A stretch of 64,000 nt of DNA, from NCBI GenBank assembly GCA_947685225.1, contig CANTUV010000009.1:682001-746000 (forward strand). Direction: 5' to 3'. This document shows, in pieces, positions 26,873 to 38,763 of this stretch. Under the pieces are notes generated by a model. That model was not told the DNA's origin and did not search any database. It saw only the letters and a list, made by a program, of their open reading frames with translations. Source of the DNA: Garcia nutans (Eukaryota; Streptophyta; Magnoliopsida; Malpighiales; Euphorbiaceae). How positions within the stretch are numbered: position 1 is the first letter of the stretch; every line of letters begins with the position of its first letter. A program made the position numbers and the translations under genes.

Positions 26873-26911
26873 TTACTTCAAATGGTGCTCGAACAGCGAT
26901 GCCATCTCAAT
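26873..26911 (-). pseudogene. Orphan terminal-exon-like fragment
   Basis: After a good acceptor (CCATTGCAG) the minus strand encodes IEMASLFEHHLK and a stop, followed by UTR-like sequence. I could not find matching upstream exons at 26920-29000 and do not recognise the protein. It may be the last exon of a gene whose other exons I miss, a gene fragment, or chance. Confidence 0.25.
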
Positions 26912-29084
26912 CTGCAATGGAAACCAAATTACCATGCTAGGAATGAGCTATCGAGTGAAAAAAGAAAAATATAATAATGAAATATTTATTTTATTTTCTT
27001 TCAATCACATGACACCTTAAGTCGAATTGCAATATTAACACATACTACATCACAGAAGGCATCTTGAAGATAGTGTTATGGTCCAGATATAACAGGTCTG
27101 TTTGACATGTTGTATTATTGATTAGAGGCTATTAAAATTATATTTTAAAAAATAAATTTGACATGTTTTATGAAAACTTCAGAATAGCTTAATAACTTCT
27201 TCTTAATTTTGTAACATCTAAAATGATTGTTTTCACAAAATAGTTCTCAGCAATGCCAAAGAGAATGAAATATCATATTGGCAATAACTTGGGGCTAATA
27301 TGTCGAGTGGTTATGAAAATAAGATGGCAATATTCACATAAATGAGTGCATGCATCATGATGGATATGGGTGATGATTGCATGGCTCATGAGCAAGCGAG
27401 AGAATTCTTAAACATGTAATAACACATGGCATGCTGTATGCCAAAGCTACCCAGTAGAGTAGACCTACTATGTGCACCATTAGAGTACCGTACCCACTGA
27501 AGCATGAGCCTAAAAGGGCAAAGGCTCGACCAAATGACCAGGTGGCTTTTTTGTACCACACCTTGCAGAATCAAACATAATGCACGCAAAAGCAGATATT
27601 CTTCATTCACATAAAACTAGAACATAACTTCACCCTCCACCCCATACCTCTCAATTCAAGTTAAAAGAAGCAACACATAAAATATATAGAGAACTCAGCA
27701 AAGTGGAAAACAACAACAATACAGTAACTACTTGACTAAGTCGAATTAGTCGAATCAGTCGGGTTCGGAAATTAAACGATTTTCAATAAATAAATTCATT
27801 GACTTGGCTGGCCCAAGCTAAATTGGCCTGTCAAGCGTTGCACCGAATTGCAGACATGATATCTGGGGAATGGAGCCAGGATAATTAATGCATGATGGTG
27901 CCAATCAATTAAGATAAATAATTATAATATTTTTTTTAAAAAAAATAAAAATTATAAAATTAAGATAGTTAATATTTATTATTAAAATATATTAAAATAT
28001 ATTTAATTTATTAAAATAAAATATATCGTTATTTTAAATCATAAAATTTATTTATAAGTCAATCAATAAAAAATATTTTAGTAATATTTTTTTTGATATA
28101 TACTAGCAATAATAAAAAATAAATTTATTTTCAATCTTATTATATACCTTATTTTTAATTATGTCCATTGATGAAAATATATATTGAGTAGATTATAAAT
28201 GTAACTTTCCTTTTTAATAATTTTAAATAAATATAAATATAAATTTAATACTTTTTATTAATAATTAAATTAAAAAATAAAATTAAAATATAATTAATTT
28301 TAAACTCTAATTTAAAAAAAAATTATAGATAATAGAATTTTACTTTAAGTGATTGAGAACTAAAGAAAAGAATTCTAAATAATTATAAAAAAAATAAAAA
28401 AAATAAATCGTAATAAATTTAAAATTAATATTAAATATTGAGTAAAAAATAAATTTGGCAAAAAAAGTAAAGAAAATTAAGAAAATAAAAAAAATCTATA
28501 TTGTGGAATTGTTTAATTTTTAATTTGTGAGAGTAAATAATAATTTATAAAATAATAATTTAATTTTAAAATAATTTTTATTTAATTTTAGGCTAGATAA
28601 ATATATTTAGATTAATATTTTAAGCTAGAATTAAATTTATATGAAAAAAATTTTTATATAGAAAATTGAAAAAAAAAAAAAAAAGAGAGGGGTGGGGGGC
28701 CTCCCACCAAAGGCATAGCTCCATTCCATGATATCTAAACTCAAAGTTAGGCTCATATTAGATTATAGTTTATGATAAATTCGATCTAGCCCGATCCAAG
28801 CACATTTCTACCCAAGTCAATCTGTTTTTGGTGCAAATGGATTGTGAATTAATAGTAAATATTTTAATAATTTTAAAAATGAATTTTTTAAAGAAAAAAT
28901 ATACATTTTTGAAGATATTTTAATTTTTTTTATCTCGATAAGAAATAAATATATGCATTTCCCCGCTGTCGTTTGACCGGACAAACATGTTCTCACTGTC
29001 GTTGCGAAGAAGGAAACGTTTCCCTTCAGAATCCATTAAAATCCAAGGGGAAAACTTTCCCTCCCTTTTGGCTGCATCTATAGC
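26912..29084. other. Non-coding interval; right end is the original BORCS5-like upstream region
   Basis: 27900-28680 is very AT-rich. About 28950-29084 is less AT-rich and, once the LINE is removed, lies directly upstream of the BORCS5-like gene, so it is probably that gene's promoter and leader. Confidence 0.5.
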
Positions 29085-29099
29085 AAAAAATGGGAGAGA
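29085..29099 (+). repeat. 5' target-site duplication of the L1 LINE
   Basis: The sequence aaaaaatgggagaga here recurs exactly at 35286-35300 directly after the LINE poly-A. The A-run overlaps the poly-A tail, so 9 bp (tgggagaga) is unambiguous and 15 bp is the maximum. Confidence 0.85.
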
Positions 29100-29390
29100 T
29101 TTCGGTGATCATCTCTATGAAGTAATTGATGTTTGCTCGGAGATCTAGGAGGATGTAGAGTTCGACTCAAAGGAAAATAAACTCTAAATTACGATTGCAT
29201 GCAAGGTGTTCGACAAAAAGCGCCAAAGAAACTGGTTAAGAAACAGAGTAAAGGCGGTGTCTTTGTGTTCTTTGCGAATCAGCCGTTCTTCTCCACGAAT
29301 TCAACGTCCTTTTCACCAAATCAATTTAGACGATCAGTTCGCGACCCCAAATATTTCAAAATCTAAAAAAAAAGGCAAAATAGTAAGATA

Positions 29391-31121
29391 ATGGCTTCTG
29401 CTGTGGATCTTCCGCCATCGAAGTAAGAGCAAGACTTGCTTAACCGAAGTAACAAAAAGGTTAAACTAGGTGTTGGTGAGGAAAGCTTACTTAGAGGGTA
29501 TGTGTCCAGCGCTGTGGATGATGGTGGTAATAGACGAAAACTTTCTTTTCGTGACACACTGATGTCTGATTTTGTTGGTCAAGGAGTGAAGTACGATGAC
29601 AACTTGGATGTTGATTATTGTTCTGATGATGACTCTAGCGCAGAAGAAGAGGAAGATGACCCCGAGTGTCCTACGATTGTTCTGTCCAGAGAGGAGAAGA
29701 GAAAGCTACGTGAACCTTGGAGGCTCACTCTGATCGTTAAAGTTCTTGGCCGTTCGGTTGGTTACAACTATCTATTGCGTCGGATGAAGACTATGTGGAG
29801 CCTTGGCTGTTCTTTCGATCTCATTCATCTAGAGAATGGTTATTACATAATCCGGTTCCCGACTAAAGTTGCGTTTGATCAAGTTCTCTATGGTGGACCT
29901 TGGATGGTGGCTGGTCATTATCTGACTGTCAGGAAATGGCAGCCTAACTTTGATCCTACTTCTGCTACGATCGATAAGGCTATGATTTGGGTCCGTGTTC
30001 CATTGCTTCCTATAGAATATTATGATAAGATATTCTTACAAAGACTTGCAGAAAAGATTGGAAAACCTTTGAGGATTGATGAGAATACTTTGGAAACTAT
30101 GCGTGGCAAGTATGCACGTATGGCTATAGAGGTTGATCTTTCCAAACCTTTATTATCCAAATTTTGTTTCCGGCGGAAGGTGCGATGGCTTGAATATGAA
30201 GGGTTGCAGATGATTTGTTTTTCTTGTGGGTGTTTCGGACACAGGAAAGTGACTTGTCCTGCTAATAATGGTCCTGGGAGCCAAGGAACTACAGAGGTAG
30301 CAGGTATCTCAAGTGATAAGCCAATGGAGGAAGTGGAAGATTTAGTTCCAGCGGAAGTGTTAGAACCATACGGTCCATGGATGGTGGCTAAGAAACCGGG
30401 TCGGAGGCAAACCCGCAAGTCCAACTCGGGCAAGGGAGCTAAGGAGTTTGAGTTGGACAAGAATGCAAAGTTACCGCCGAAAATTCTGACGGGATCTTCT
30501 AGCAGGTCAACTGGTAACATGTTTGCGGCGTTGAATGAGGAATTTCCGCATGATGAAGGTGATGAGGTTTTTGATTTGCCTAAGATTCCCATGGATAATG
30601 TTAAGTCTGCTCAATGGGTCCCTATAATTAGTCAATCAAAATCTAAAAATAAAGGAAAACAGGTGGCTGTACAAGACTCCAAAGCACTTGTTCCTTATGA
30701 CTTGGCCCAAAAGGGGCCCAGCTCTAATACCCGGCCTGTTAAAGATATGGTTCTGTCCACTTCTCATCCCCTTAATGTGTTAAGCCCAAAAGTGGTGCCT
30801 GCCCATAATCAAGTGAATTCGGCTGTTCATGATCATGAATTGGTAGTTTTAGAAAATGATTTTCAGGCACGTGGGTCTAGAATTGCAGCGGCTCAAGGTA
30901 GTCATACGGTGGTTTCGGGTGGAGCCAGCAATGATAGAATTTGTTCTGCAGTAGTGTCTGATGAGGTTGAGGTCTTGGATCCTGGTGATAGAGAGATTTC
31001 GGTGCTTTCCCATCAAAATGGTTTTGCAAGGGATAGGACCAAAGAGGTTTTTCAAGCTATTCAAGCCGGGGATTGTGAGGTCATGGAAGATGATGCCGAT
31101 GTGTCGGATCAAAACCGTTAA
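29391..31121 (+). pseudogene. LINE ORF1 (DUF4283 and CCHC knuckle), premature stop
   Basis: The ATG at 29391 opens MASAVDLPPSK and meets TAA at 29424-29426, after which the same frame stays open for about 564 codons. DUF4283 covers roughly PWRLTLIVKVLGRSVGYNYL onward to the zinc knuckle CFSCGCFGHRKVTC near residue 275. The C-terminal half is low-complexity and basic. ORF1 protein coats the LINE RNA. Apart from the early stop the frame is intact; no other ATG near the start restores a full-length protein. Confidence 0.85.
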
Positions 31122-31155
31122 TACGGTTTGGTTCTCTCTTTGTCTCTTCGTTATT

Positions 31156-34100
31156 ATGATTTTTGTTTGGAATGTTATGGGTGCTGCTGGGAAGAGACGA
31201 CAGAAAGCTCACAAGGAGTATTGCAGAATTCATAAGCCTTCTATTTTGGTTATTGTTGAGCCTAGAATTTCTAGGCATGGTACTGATATTGTTGTCTCTA
31301 ATATGGGTTTTCAACACTGGGTTAGAGTTGAATCAGTTGGCTTTAGTGGTGGCATTTGGGTCTTGTGGAATTTAGGTTTCATTTCTGTATTGCACACTAA
31401 TTCCCAATTTATTCATTGCTTGGTGGACGATACTGTGGGTCCTTCTTGGGATTTCTTTGCCATTTATGCTAGTCCTCATGAGCAGTGTCGTATACGTTTA
31501 TTGAGAAATTTATCTCTTTTACTGCGTCAAACTCATCGCCCTGTCTTGTTGGCTGGGGATTTTAATATGGTTATGCATCTTGAAGAAATCACTAGTGTTT
31601 GTCCTGGTACTGGTGTGCGCTGTGATAAATTCAGAGAATGGGCTAACTCTCTTAGACTGATTGATGTTGGTTTCTCTGGAGCAAAATTTACATGGATGCG
31701 TAGTTCTTCCTCCGGTCAGTTCAAAGCTGCTCGCCTTGATCGGGCTTTAGCTTCCCTTTCTTGGTGCTCTTTGTTTTCTCAGGCCAAGGTAACTCACTTG
31801 GAACGTGTTTTCTCTGATCACTGCCTGCTGTTAATTGACTTCTCCCCTGTGAATGCCTCTAGTCCTACGCCGTCATTTCGATTCCAGTTAGCATGGTGCA
31901 GACATGCTAATTTTCAGAGGTTTTTATCTCATCACTGGAATTCAGAGTTGTCGGTTGAACAAAATTTGTGTGCCTTACAGCTACAGTTTTCTTCTTGGAA
32001 GAATAATGTTTTCGGCAATATCTACCAGCAAAAAATGAGGTTGTTGTCCCGGATTAAAGGTATTCAGGAAAAAGTTTGTCATTCAAATTCTGCAGGTTTG
32101 TGGAAGCTTGAATGTAAATTGCGGAATCAGTTGGAGACCATTCTTGAGCGGGAAGAGATATTATGGTTTCAAAAATCCCGCGAAGATTGGATCTCCGATG
32201 GTGAGAGAAACACGGCTTACTACCATGCTGTGGTTGTCCGTAAAGGGCTCAGAAACCAGATCACGGCTTTGAAAAATGATAGGGACGAATGGATTTTTGA
32301 TCCGGTTGTTCTTCTTCAAATGGCACGAAATTATTACAAGACGTTATATTCGCAAGAATCTCATTCTTCCTTGCCTTGTGTCACTCAATCTTCCTTTCCT
32401 CGGTTGAGTAATACTGATCTTTTGATTCTTAATTCATCTTTCACTACAGAGGAGGTTCGTAAAGCAGTTTTTGATATGGCACCCAACAAGGCCCCTGGCC
32501 CCGATGGTTTTCAGGCAGGGTTTTATCAGCAAGCTTGGGGTATTTGTGGGCACTAGTGTGTGTACTTCGGCTCTCTAATTCCTGAATAATGGTATGTTGG
32601 ATGAAAATTTCTGCAGAACTTGGGTTACATTGTTGCCTAAAGTCACTCTTCCGGAGTCTATCACACAATTTAGACCTATTAGCCTTTGTAACGTTAGCTT
32701 TAAAATTCTTACAAAGGTTCTCACTAATAGGCTGAGGCGTCTCTTTCCCAAGATTATAGCTCCTGTTCAGACTAGCTTCATCCCAGGTCATTTCTTGCAT
32801 GATAATACTATAATCCTACAGGAAGTTATTCATTCAATGCGGCAGAATGGGAGTGCTAAATCCATGGTTATCAAGATTGATCTTGAAAAAGCATTTGATA
32901 GGCTCTCTTGGAGCTTTATTGATGAGGCCCTTGGTTTCACCGGTTTCTCTGATCATTGGAGATTTCTTATTGGTAAATGCCTTGGGGCTTGTTCTATGCA
33001 GGTCAAGTGGAATGGTGCCTTATCTGAGGATTTTGCTCCAACAAGTGGTGTCAGGCAAGGCGATCCTATCTTGCCATATCTATTTGTTTTGGATATGGAA
33101 AGATTGGGGCACATCATTCAAGATTCTGTGAATTGTGGTGCATGGGTTCCTTTCAGAGTTTCCAAAAATGGGCCTAAACTGTCACATATGTTTTTTGCTG
33201 ATGATTTGTTGTTATTTGCTGAGGCTTCTGTTGATCAAGTCAGTATTATTAAGGATTGCTTGGCTAAGTTTTGTGATAGTTCTGGAGAGAAAGTGAACTT
33301 TGCCAAATCTTCTGTCTTCTTTTCCAGAAGTACTGAAGCTAGTGTTCGTAAGCAAGTTTCTGACCTCCTTAATATTAAGGAAGTGACATCTCTAGGTACT
33401 TATCTGGGTGTTCCTATGGTGACGGGTCGGGTCACTAGAGATTTATATGACCCTCTTCTGGAAAAGATTGACAAACATTTAGCAGGATGGAAGGTAGGCT
33501 TGCTGTCTTTTGCTGGTTGGGTAACGCTTGCCAAGTCAGTTTTAACGGCTTTGCCTAATCACGTGATGCAAGCTTCTTTGCTTCCTAAATCTGTATGCCA
33601 TGCTTTTGACAAGAAAATAAAGTCTTTTATCTGGGGGGATTCAGGCACACAGCACAAAATTCACCTTGTGGATTGGAATACCATTGTCAAACCTGTGAAG
33701 CTGGGAGGTTTAGGTGTCCGTTCCTGTGTTGACATGAATAAACCTTTCTTTACGAAGTTGGGTTGGAGACTCATGGCTGATGCCGATGCTTTATGGAGGC
33801 AAGTTCTTAATGCTAAATATGTCACAGGGGCTCCATTGATTAATAATTGGAAGAGGAAGTCTTCTATGTCACCAATTTGGAGAAGTATTCTTAGTGCAAT
33901 CCCTCTTTTGAAGAAAGGCTTGCAACATGTGGCTTGTAATGGTTTGTCTATTCGTTTTTGGACTGATTGGTGGATTGGAGATATGCCTTTAATTAGTCAT
34001 GCTATTTTGCCAGTCCCGGAGGAGTATCTAGACCATTATGTTGTAGAGTATTGGAATGGCTGTGGTTGGAATTTTGATGTCCTCCGACTGTTTTTGCCGA

Positions 34101-35257
34101 ATGATATATTACTTTCTCTGTTGGCAATACGACTTACTGCTACCGATCTTGCTTCTGATTCTATAGCATGGTCCGCCACCTCCAGTGGTAAGTTTAGTGT
34201 TGCCTCGGCTTATGGTTTGCAAATGTCTACTGCCCCTTCTGTTCTGGGTATAGATTGGTCTGTGTTGTGGAAAATCCAGGTGCCTCAAAGGATTCGAAGT
34301 TTCTTGTGGTTATTCCAATGGCGGAAACTAATGACTAATGTGGAGCGGCAGAAACGGGGCTTTACTAATGATAATTCTTGTGTGTCTTGTGGTAGGGAAG
34401 AATCTATAGAACATCTCTTCCGAGATTGTCCTGATGTATCTGCTTTTTGGAGGGATTTCCTTGATGTGCCATCTTGGCATTTGTTCCGATTATACCCAGC
34501 AGATAAGTGGATCGCTTTGTCCTCTAAATTATGCTTTCCTCTACTGCTTGATTGTGATTCTATGGTTGTTTTTGCTATTGGACTTTGGTATATTTGGAAA
34601 TGGCGTAATGAAAAGGTGTTTCAGGTGGATGTTCAGTCTCCACATGCCTTTAAACATCATGTCATGTATTGGGTTAAAGCAAATCATGATGCTTGGTTGA
34701 ATAGGCATAATGTCAGTCCTAAAAGGAATGTTATTTCTTTTATTTCTTGGTCTCCTCCACCGGATTCTTGGGTGAAGGTTAATGTTGATGGTGCTTCAAA
34801 GGGTAATTCTGGTCTTAGTGGTGCGGGAGTTATTATTCGTGATTGTCTTGGAAGATGGTTGTGTGGACATATTGTACATCTTGGCATCTGTTCTTCCATG
34901 ATTGCAGAGCTGAATGCTCTTGTCTTTGGTTTACAGCTTGCTTGGCAGCAAGGCCATAGGAGGGTTGTGGTTGAGATGGATTCGACGGATTGCCTTAAAA
35001 TGGCCTCCGATTGTGGTGATTTCAGGCCCAGGTTTGCCAACCTTCTTGATCAGATTAATTTGTTGATTAATATGAGTTGGGAGTTTAAATTGTTGCATAT
35101 CTTCAAGGAAGGAAACAAGGTGGCTGACACTCTTGCTAATCTTGCGGTAAGATCAACACAAATTGATAAGTATTTAGACATTTCTCCTTCTGTAGTTCGT
35201 GATACTTTAGAAGCAGATCGCCAGCAAATTACTTGGCCTCGCGTCACAAGGGTATAA
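31156..35257 (+). pseudogene. LINE ORF2 (endonuclease, RT, RNase H), frameshifted
   Basis: Starts MIFVWNVMGAAGKRR, the AP-type endonuclease N-terminus, with motifs IVEPR, GDFNMV, RLDRAL and SDHCLLLI. The reverse transcriptase follows: NKAPGPDGF, FRPISLCN, IDLEKAFDRLSW, SGVRQGDP and FADDLLLF (about 33191-33217). Then come a zf-RVT (CVSCGREESIEHLFRDCP) and an RNase H domain (VNVDGASKGNSG, AELNAL, EMDSTDCL, GNKVADTLAN). The frame changes between about 32535 and 32556, where it meets TAG, and the new frame has a further TAA at 32576-32578 before continuing to 35257. RT and RNase H motifs remain well conserved, so the insertion is not ancient. Confidence 0.9.
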
Positions 35258-35285
35258 TCGGTATCCCCTTCTTTGTATTAAAAAA

Positions 35286-35300
35286 AAAAAATGGGAGAGA
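35286..35300 (+). repeat. 3' target-site duplication of the L1 LINE
   Basis: This matches 29085-29099. It is followed directly by the leader of the BORCS5-like gene. Confidence 0.85.
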
Positions 35301-35340
35301 GAGTTCATTGAATTGCGGAGCTGAACCAAAAGCAACAGCC

Positions 35341-38300
35341 ATGGGCGCTTCAGAGTCTTCTCTTTCGAGTTCACAGGTGAATTTCAATTTCACTCGTTAA
35401 ATTTACTTGTTTATCACTTCAATTGACATTTTAATTTAAAATTACCGGTACTGGTGTGAAGGCACTGGCCGATGAGATCACTACTGTCTCCGAGAGGTCA
35501 AAAAGCGTCGATCCCATTTTGGAAAGACTCAAATATCTTAAAATTGTACGTTTCTTGGTTATTTTCGTTTTTAATTATCTTCTGTTTCTGCAAGTTTTTG
35601 TAACTAATTCGAAATCAATTTTAATGGTTTTAACTTGTAGTCAATGCCAATTCTGACGTCTGCTCCGGAGGAAGAGAGCAGCTTAACTGACATTTTGGTG
35701 CGGAAGCCATCGTCTTCTTCAGCTCACGGTAAGTCCTGTAAATGACTCGTACTTAATTTATTTTCTTTGAAATGGAATTTAGGGTTTGAAATAAGAGTCG
35801 CCTATCTTAAGATGATATTTTATCAATTTATTATGAAATTTTGAACAATATTTGTTGTTATATAGTCAGGCTTAAGATGATAATTATGAATTAATTTTGA
35901 ACACTTAAACAATGTTTAGTTGTTTTATAGTCAGGAGCCAGACTTTTAAATTAACTTGTTTGCTTTAATCCTTTCACCCTAGAGCACTTTACTAAGTAAG
36001 GTAACTGAACTGGTTGAAGTTAATTATGTCTTTTGGGGATGTTGTATTCACTCAAAGATCAAATTTTCTTTAGCGGCAGCCTTCTAAAATAGTTTTGTGG
36101 CTCTTAAATATCTGTAGAAGAGTTAAAGACTGACGGGAGTATAAAGCAATCTCAATAGAAAAGTTTTCTCTATTATCTCTAGGAAGTTACATTTGATTGC
36201 TTATCTATGAAACATGTTGAGAGATCATCAATCCCCGTGCTTCCGTTGTGCTCTTGAGCTTCACTTTTATTTCAACATTATTTTGGTGATTTTCTGCATT
36301 AATAACTCAAATCGCTTGCTGAATATCATTTTTTGCATTTATTAATTTATATATGTATATTATATGGTATATACTAGCAAAACTCTAAATGTAGAGTATA
36401 AAATATTAGTGGAAAGTGTCTTAAAATGTTATGACCTCTTAGTCCTTTTTCCATGCTAATCCATGCATTCCATATGCTAGGTTGAAGAAAAAGTCCTACC
36501 ACAATAACTGTGACTGTAATATAGCATCCTCAACTTCTACAGCTCTTATTGCAGCCGTTAGCCGCTATTAGGATTTAAAACTATAGGACAGCTATTGTGG
36601 GATAGCAGGAGTGGTAACTCATTTTGCCAAGATGTTAACTAAGAACTTTGAATGGTTATTTTCAATTATCTGCCTCTCATAACTATTTTTGTTTTTCAAT
36701 CAAGAGGTAGCATTCGACGGTATTTACATTACACTCAATTGACAGACAATGTCCAAGTGCCTTTGCAACGTGAAGCTGAAATCCATCATAAATATCAAAG
36801 AAATACCCACGCCCTTACATGGGTAGGCTTTGAACCTGGGACTTTTTGGTCCCAGGATCTTAACATTACTAAGGCACCACTGGCTCAATCATCGCTGTTG
36901 TGCATAAGAAGAAATCATCAATTATTTATACTTCCTTTCGTCTATTTTTCTTTCCTCCAAGTAAATTAATGTTCCAAGAAGTTGAATGAGGCTGTTTAGT
37001 TTTCGTTCATTATATGATCTTTATTTCTGAAGGGGAGCCTTGGCGCAACGGTAAGTGTTGTCGCCGTGTGACCTGAGGTCACGGGTTCGAATCGTGGAAA
37101 CGGCCTCTTATAATTAATTGCAAGGGAAGGCCGCGTACAAAGACCCAATGGGTCCGACCCTTCCCCGGACCCTGCTCATTGCGGGAGCATTCGTGCACCG
37201 GACTGCCCTTTTTATATGATCTTTATTTCTGATCTTGTAATATCAGTTCTCCATTCAAAGTCATTTGCTGTTTTTTTTTAATCTGCATATTGATTATTTT
37301 CTTAGCTGATTTTGTATTTTCTTATCCCTCTCTTTTGTCGTTTTATTCCAAATTTTGTATAATATTGCTCTTGATGATCAATGTAGCTACCGTAAATCCA
37401 AATGTCTTATTGGAGCTTTTCTCAATGTACCGTGAATGTGAGGAGGAGAAGACCCAGCAGATTAGTAAAAAGCAGGTACTCATTTTCTGTCGTAAATTCT
37501 ATGAGCTCTAGAACTGTTTATTAATATTTTGTGAAGGCATGAGACGGATCAGAAACTTTTTTGGTTTGGGTGGGGGTTGGGGGGATTGGTGTCTGTATGA
37601 ATCTATAACAATTTCATGGTACTTTTTCTTTGAAAGTTAATCTTGAGTTTTGGACATGATTTAGGATCCAAGTTTCTGATTATTGGATATGCTTGCCTTG
37701 TGGACATGAACAGTGAACCTTATGTTCTATACTAAGGTGTACAAGCACAACAGAAATGAGCTGTGAAACCAAGAAAATATCAGAGCCCACTTCAGGAAAT
37801 GGTTTTGCAGCTATTATCTCCTATATTTAGGTTGTATTGATGAACAAAAGAAGAAAGGAACAGGATATTATGATAGTGATAAGAGGGTAGGAACATGTAA
37901 TATCAAGCTGCCATTTATATCTAACTAAAAATAACGGGAATTTCTTGTTTGGCTTCAAGACTACAACAATACTTAGACCCCTGTAGTTTAATTCTTTAAT
38001 TGATCAATTATCCAACACGAGGAAGAAACTTAATTGTGTCAAATGCATGTCAGCAGTTGATAAGTTACATAAACTTTCCTATAATTCTAGGTTAGGGTCC
38101 TCAGAAAGAAGATATTACAATCTGTAACTGCTTCCTTTTTTAGCTGTTACTGCATAAAAATTGGTATAGTCTATTTTAATCCATATGGTGGTTTGTTTTT
38201 ATTTTGGATTGGTATTTTTTAACGGTCTCCAGGAAAAGCAACCTTTATTTTTCTATTTTATACTGTAGATCTAGGAAATTTACTGTGCTTGCGCTATGAC

Positions 38301-38763
38301 ATGTTGAAAAATCATTTGCAGGAAGAGATTGAAAATAAGATAGAAGTTGCAGATGCTTTGGCAACTAAACTTCTTCAACGGTTTAATTACTCAGTATCAG
38401 CAATGAGGACTACTTCACAACATCTATCAGAAGGTAATTGATTGTGAATAAAACAATTGTGAAATTACAATCGATTATAATATCCTCGTCCTTGGCTCAG
38501 CACATCCTATTTAATGACCCTAACTGCATATTTTTGAAATGCATGCAGTTCATTCACTGAAAATCGAAATTGGGGAGCTAAAAGGGAGGTTGAAAGAGGT
38601 TATTAGCAATTGTGATGCATTATGCAAGAGAATAGCTGCAGAAGGGCCAGAATCTCTTCGGACGTCTGTTAAGCAATTTGCCGTTACTGCTGCTGGCTCA
38701 GAGATCAGCTGTAAGCCACTTTCTCAGCTAGAGCTAAAAATAAACGAAATGAAGTCAGACTAA
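35341..38763 (+). CDS. BORCS5/LOH12CR1-like protein (BORC subunit, myrlysin family)
   Basis: Six exons: 35341-35376, 35462-35545, 35641-35728, 37387-37475, 38322-38433 and 38549-38763, in phase, giving 207 aa (human BORCS5 is about 196). The protein starts MGASESS, a typical N-myristoylation signal (Gly2, Ser6), as in myrlysin. A segment PILTSAPEEESSLTDIL is followed by a long helical coiled-coil part beginning NVLLELFSMYRECEEEKTQQ. The pattern (myristoyl N-terminus, hydrophobic PxxxP-like strand, LxxLxxxY then heptads) fits LOH12CR1. In animals BORC places lysosomes on microtubules via Arl8; a plant role on vacuole or endosome membranes is inference. The exon 2 acceptor (GGTGTGAAG) has a poor pyrimidine tract. 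A LINE sits about 50 bp before the ATG. Family assignment is from memory of patterns, not a search. Confidence 0.65.
36695..36895 (-). mobile_element. tRNA-derived SINE (family not named)
   Basis: On the minus strand there is an A-box-like TGAGCCAGTGG (36887-36877), then about 40 bp later a B box GGTTCAAAGCC (36836-36826) matching GGTTCRANNCC. The 3' part ends in an A-rich stretch (gaaaaacaaaaa) near 36690. It lies in intron 3 of the BORCS5-like gene. Ends are approximate and I could not define a target duplication. Confidence 0.55.
37031..37212 (+). mobile_element. Au-type SINE
   Basis: The body starts AGGGGAGCCTTGGCGCAACGG and has A box TGGCGCAACGG (37041-37051), B box GGTTCGAATC (37084-37093), the conserved 3' part with CCCTTCCCCGGACCC and GTGCACCGG, and a short T-run end, as in the plant Au SINE family. 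It is about 182 bp. A perfect 20-bp target duplication, tatatgatctttatttctga, flanks it (37011-37030 and 37213-37232). It is in intron 3 of the BORCS5-like gene. Confidence 0.95.

Larger units (their letters stand above)
29100..35291 (+). mobile_element. L1-type LINE retrotransposon, nearly full length
   Basis: The element has a 5' UTR (29100-29390), ORF1 with DUF4283 and a zinc knuckle, ORF2 with endonuclease, reverse transcriptase, zf-RVT and RNase H, a short 3' UTR and a 12-A tail (35280-35291). It is flanked by a 9-15 bp target duplication. The structure is that of the plant L1 lineage carrying an RNase H domain. Both ORFs carry disabling lesions, so this copy is non-autonomous. The insertion point is about 50 bp upstream of the ATG at 35341. 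Confidence 0.93.

Noticed and set aside
26265..27610. Minus-strand ORFs of 68-85 codons
   Set aside because: No domain, no splice-linked partners; they look like chance frames in UTR-like or repeat DNA.
30020..30592. 190-codon minus-strand ORF
   Set aside because: Antisense shadow of LINE ORF1.
37031..37110. tRNA gene
   Set aside because: A and B boxes are present but no cloverleaf closes; the body and the 20-bp duplication identify an Au SINE.
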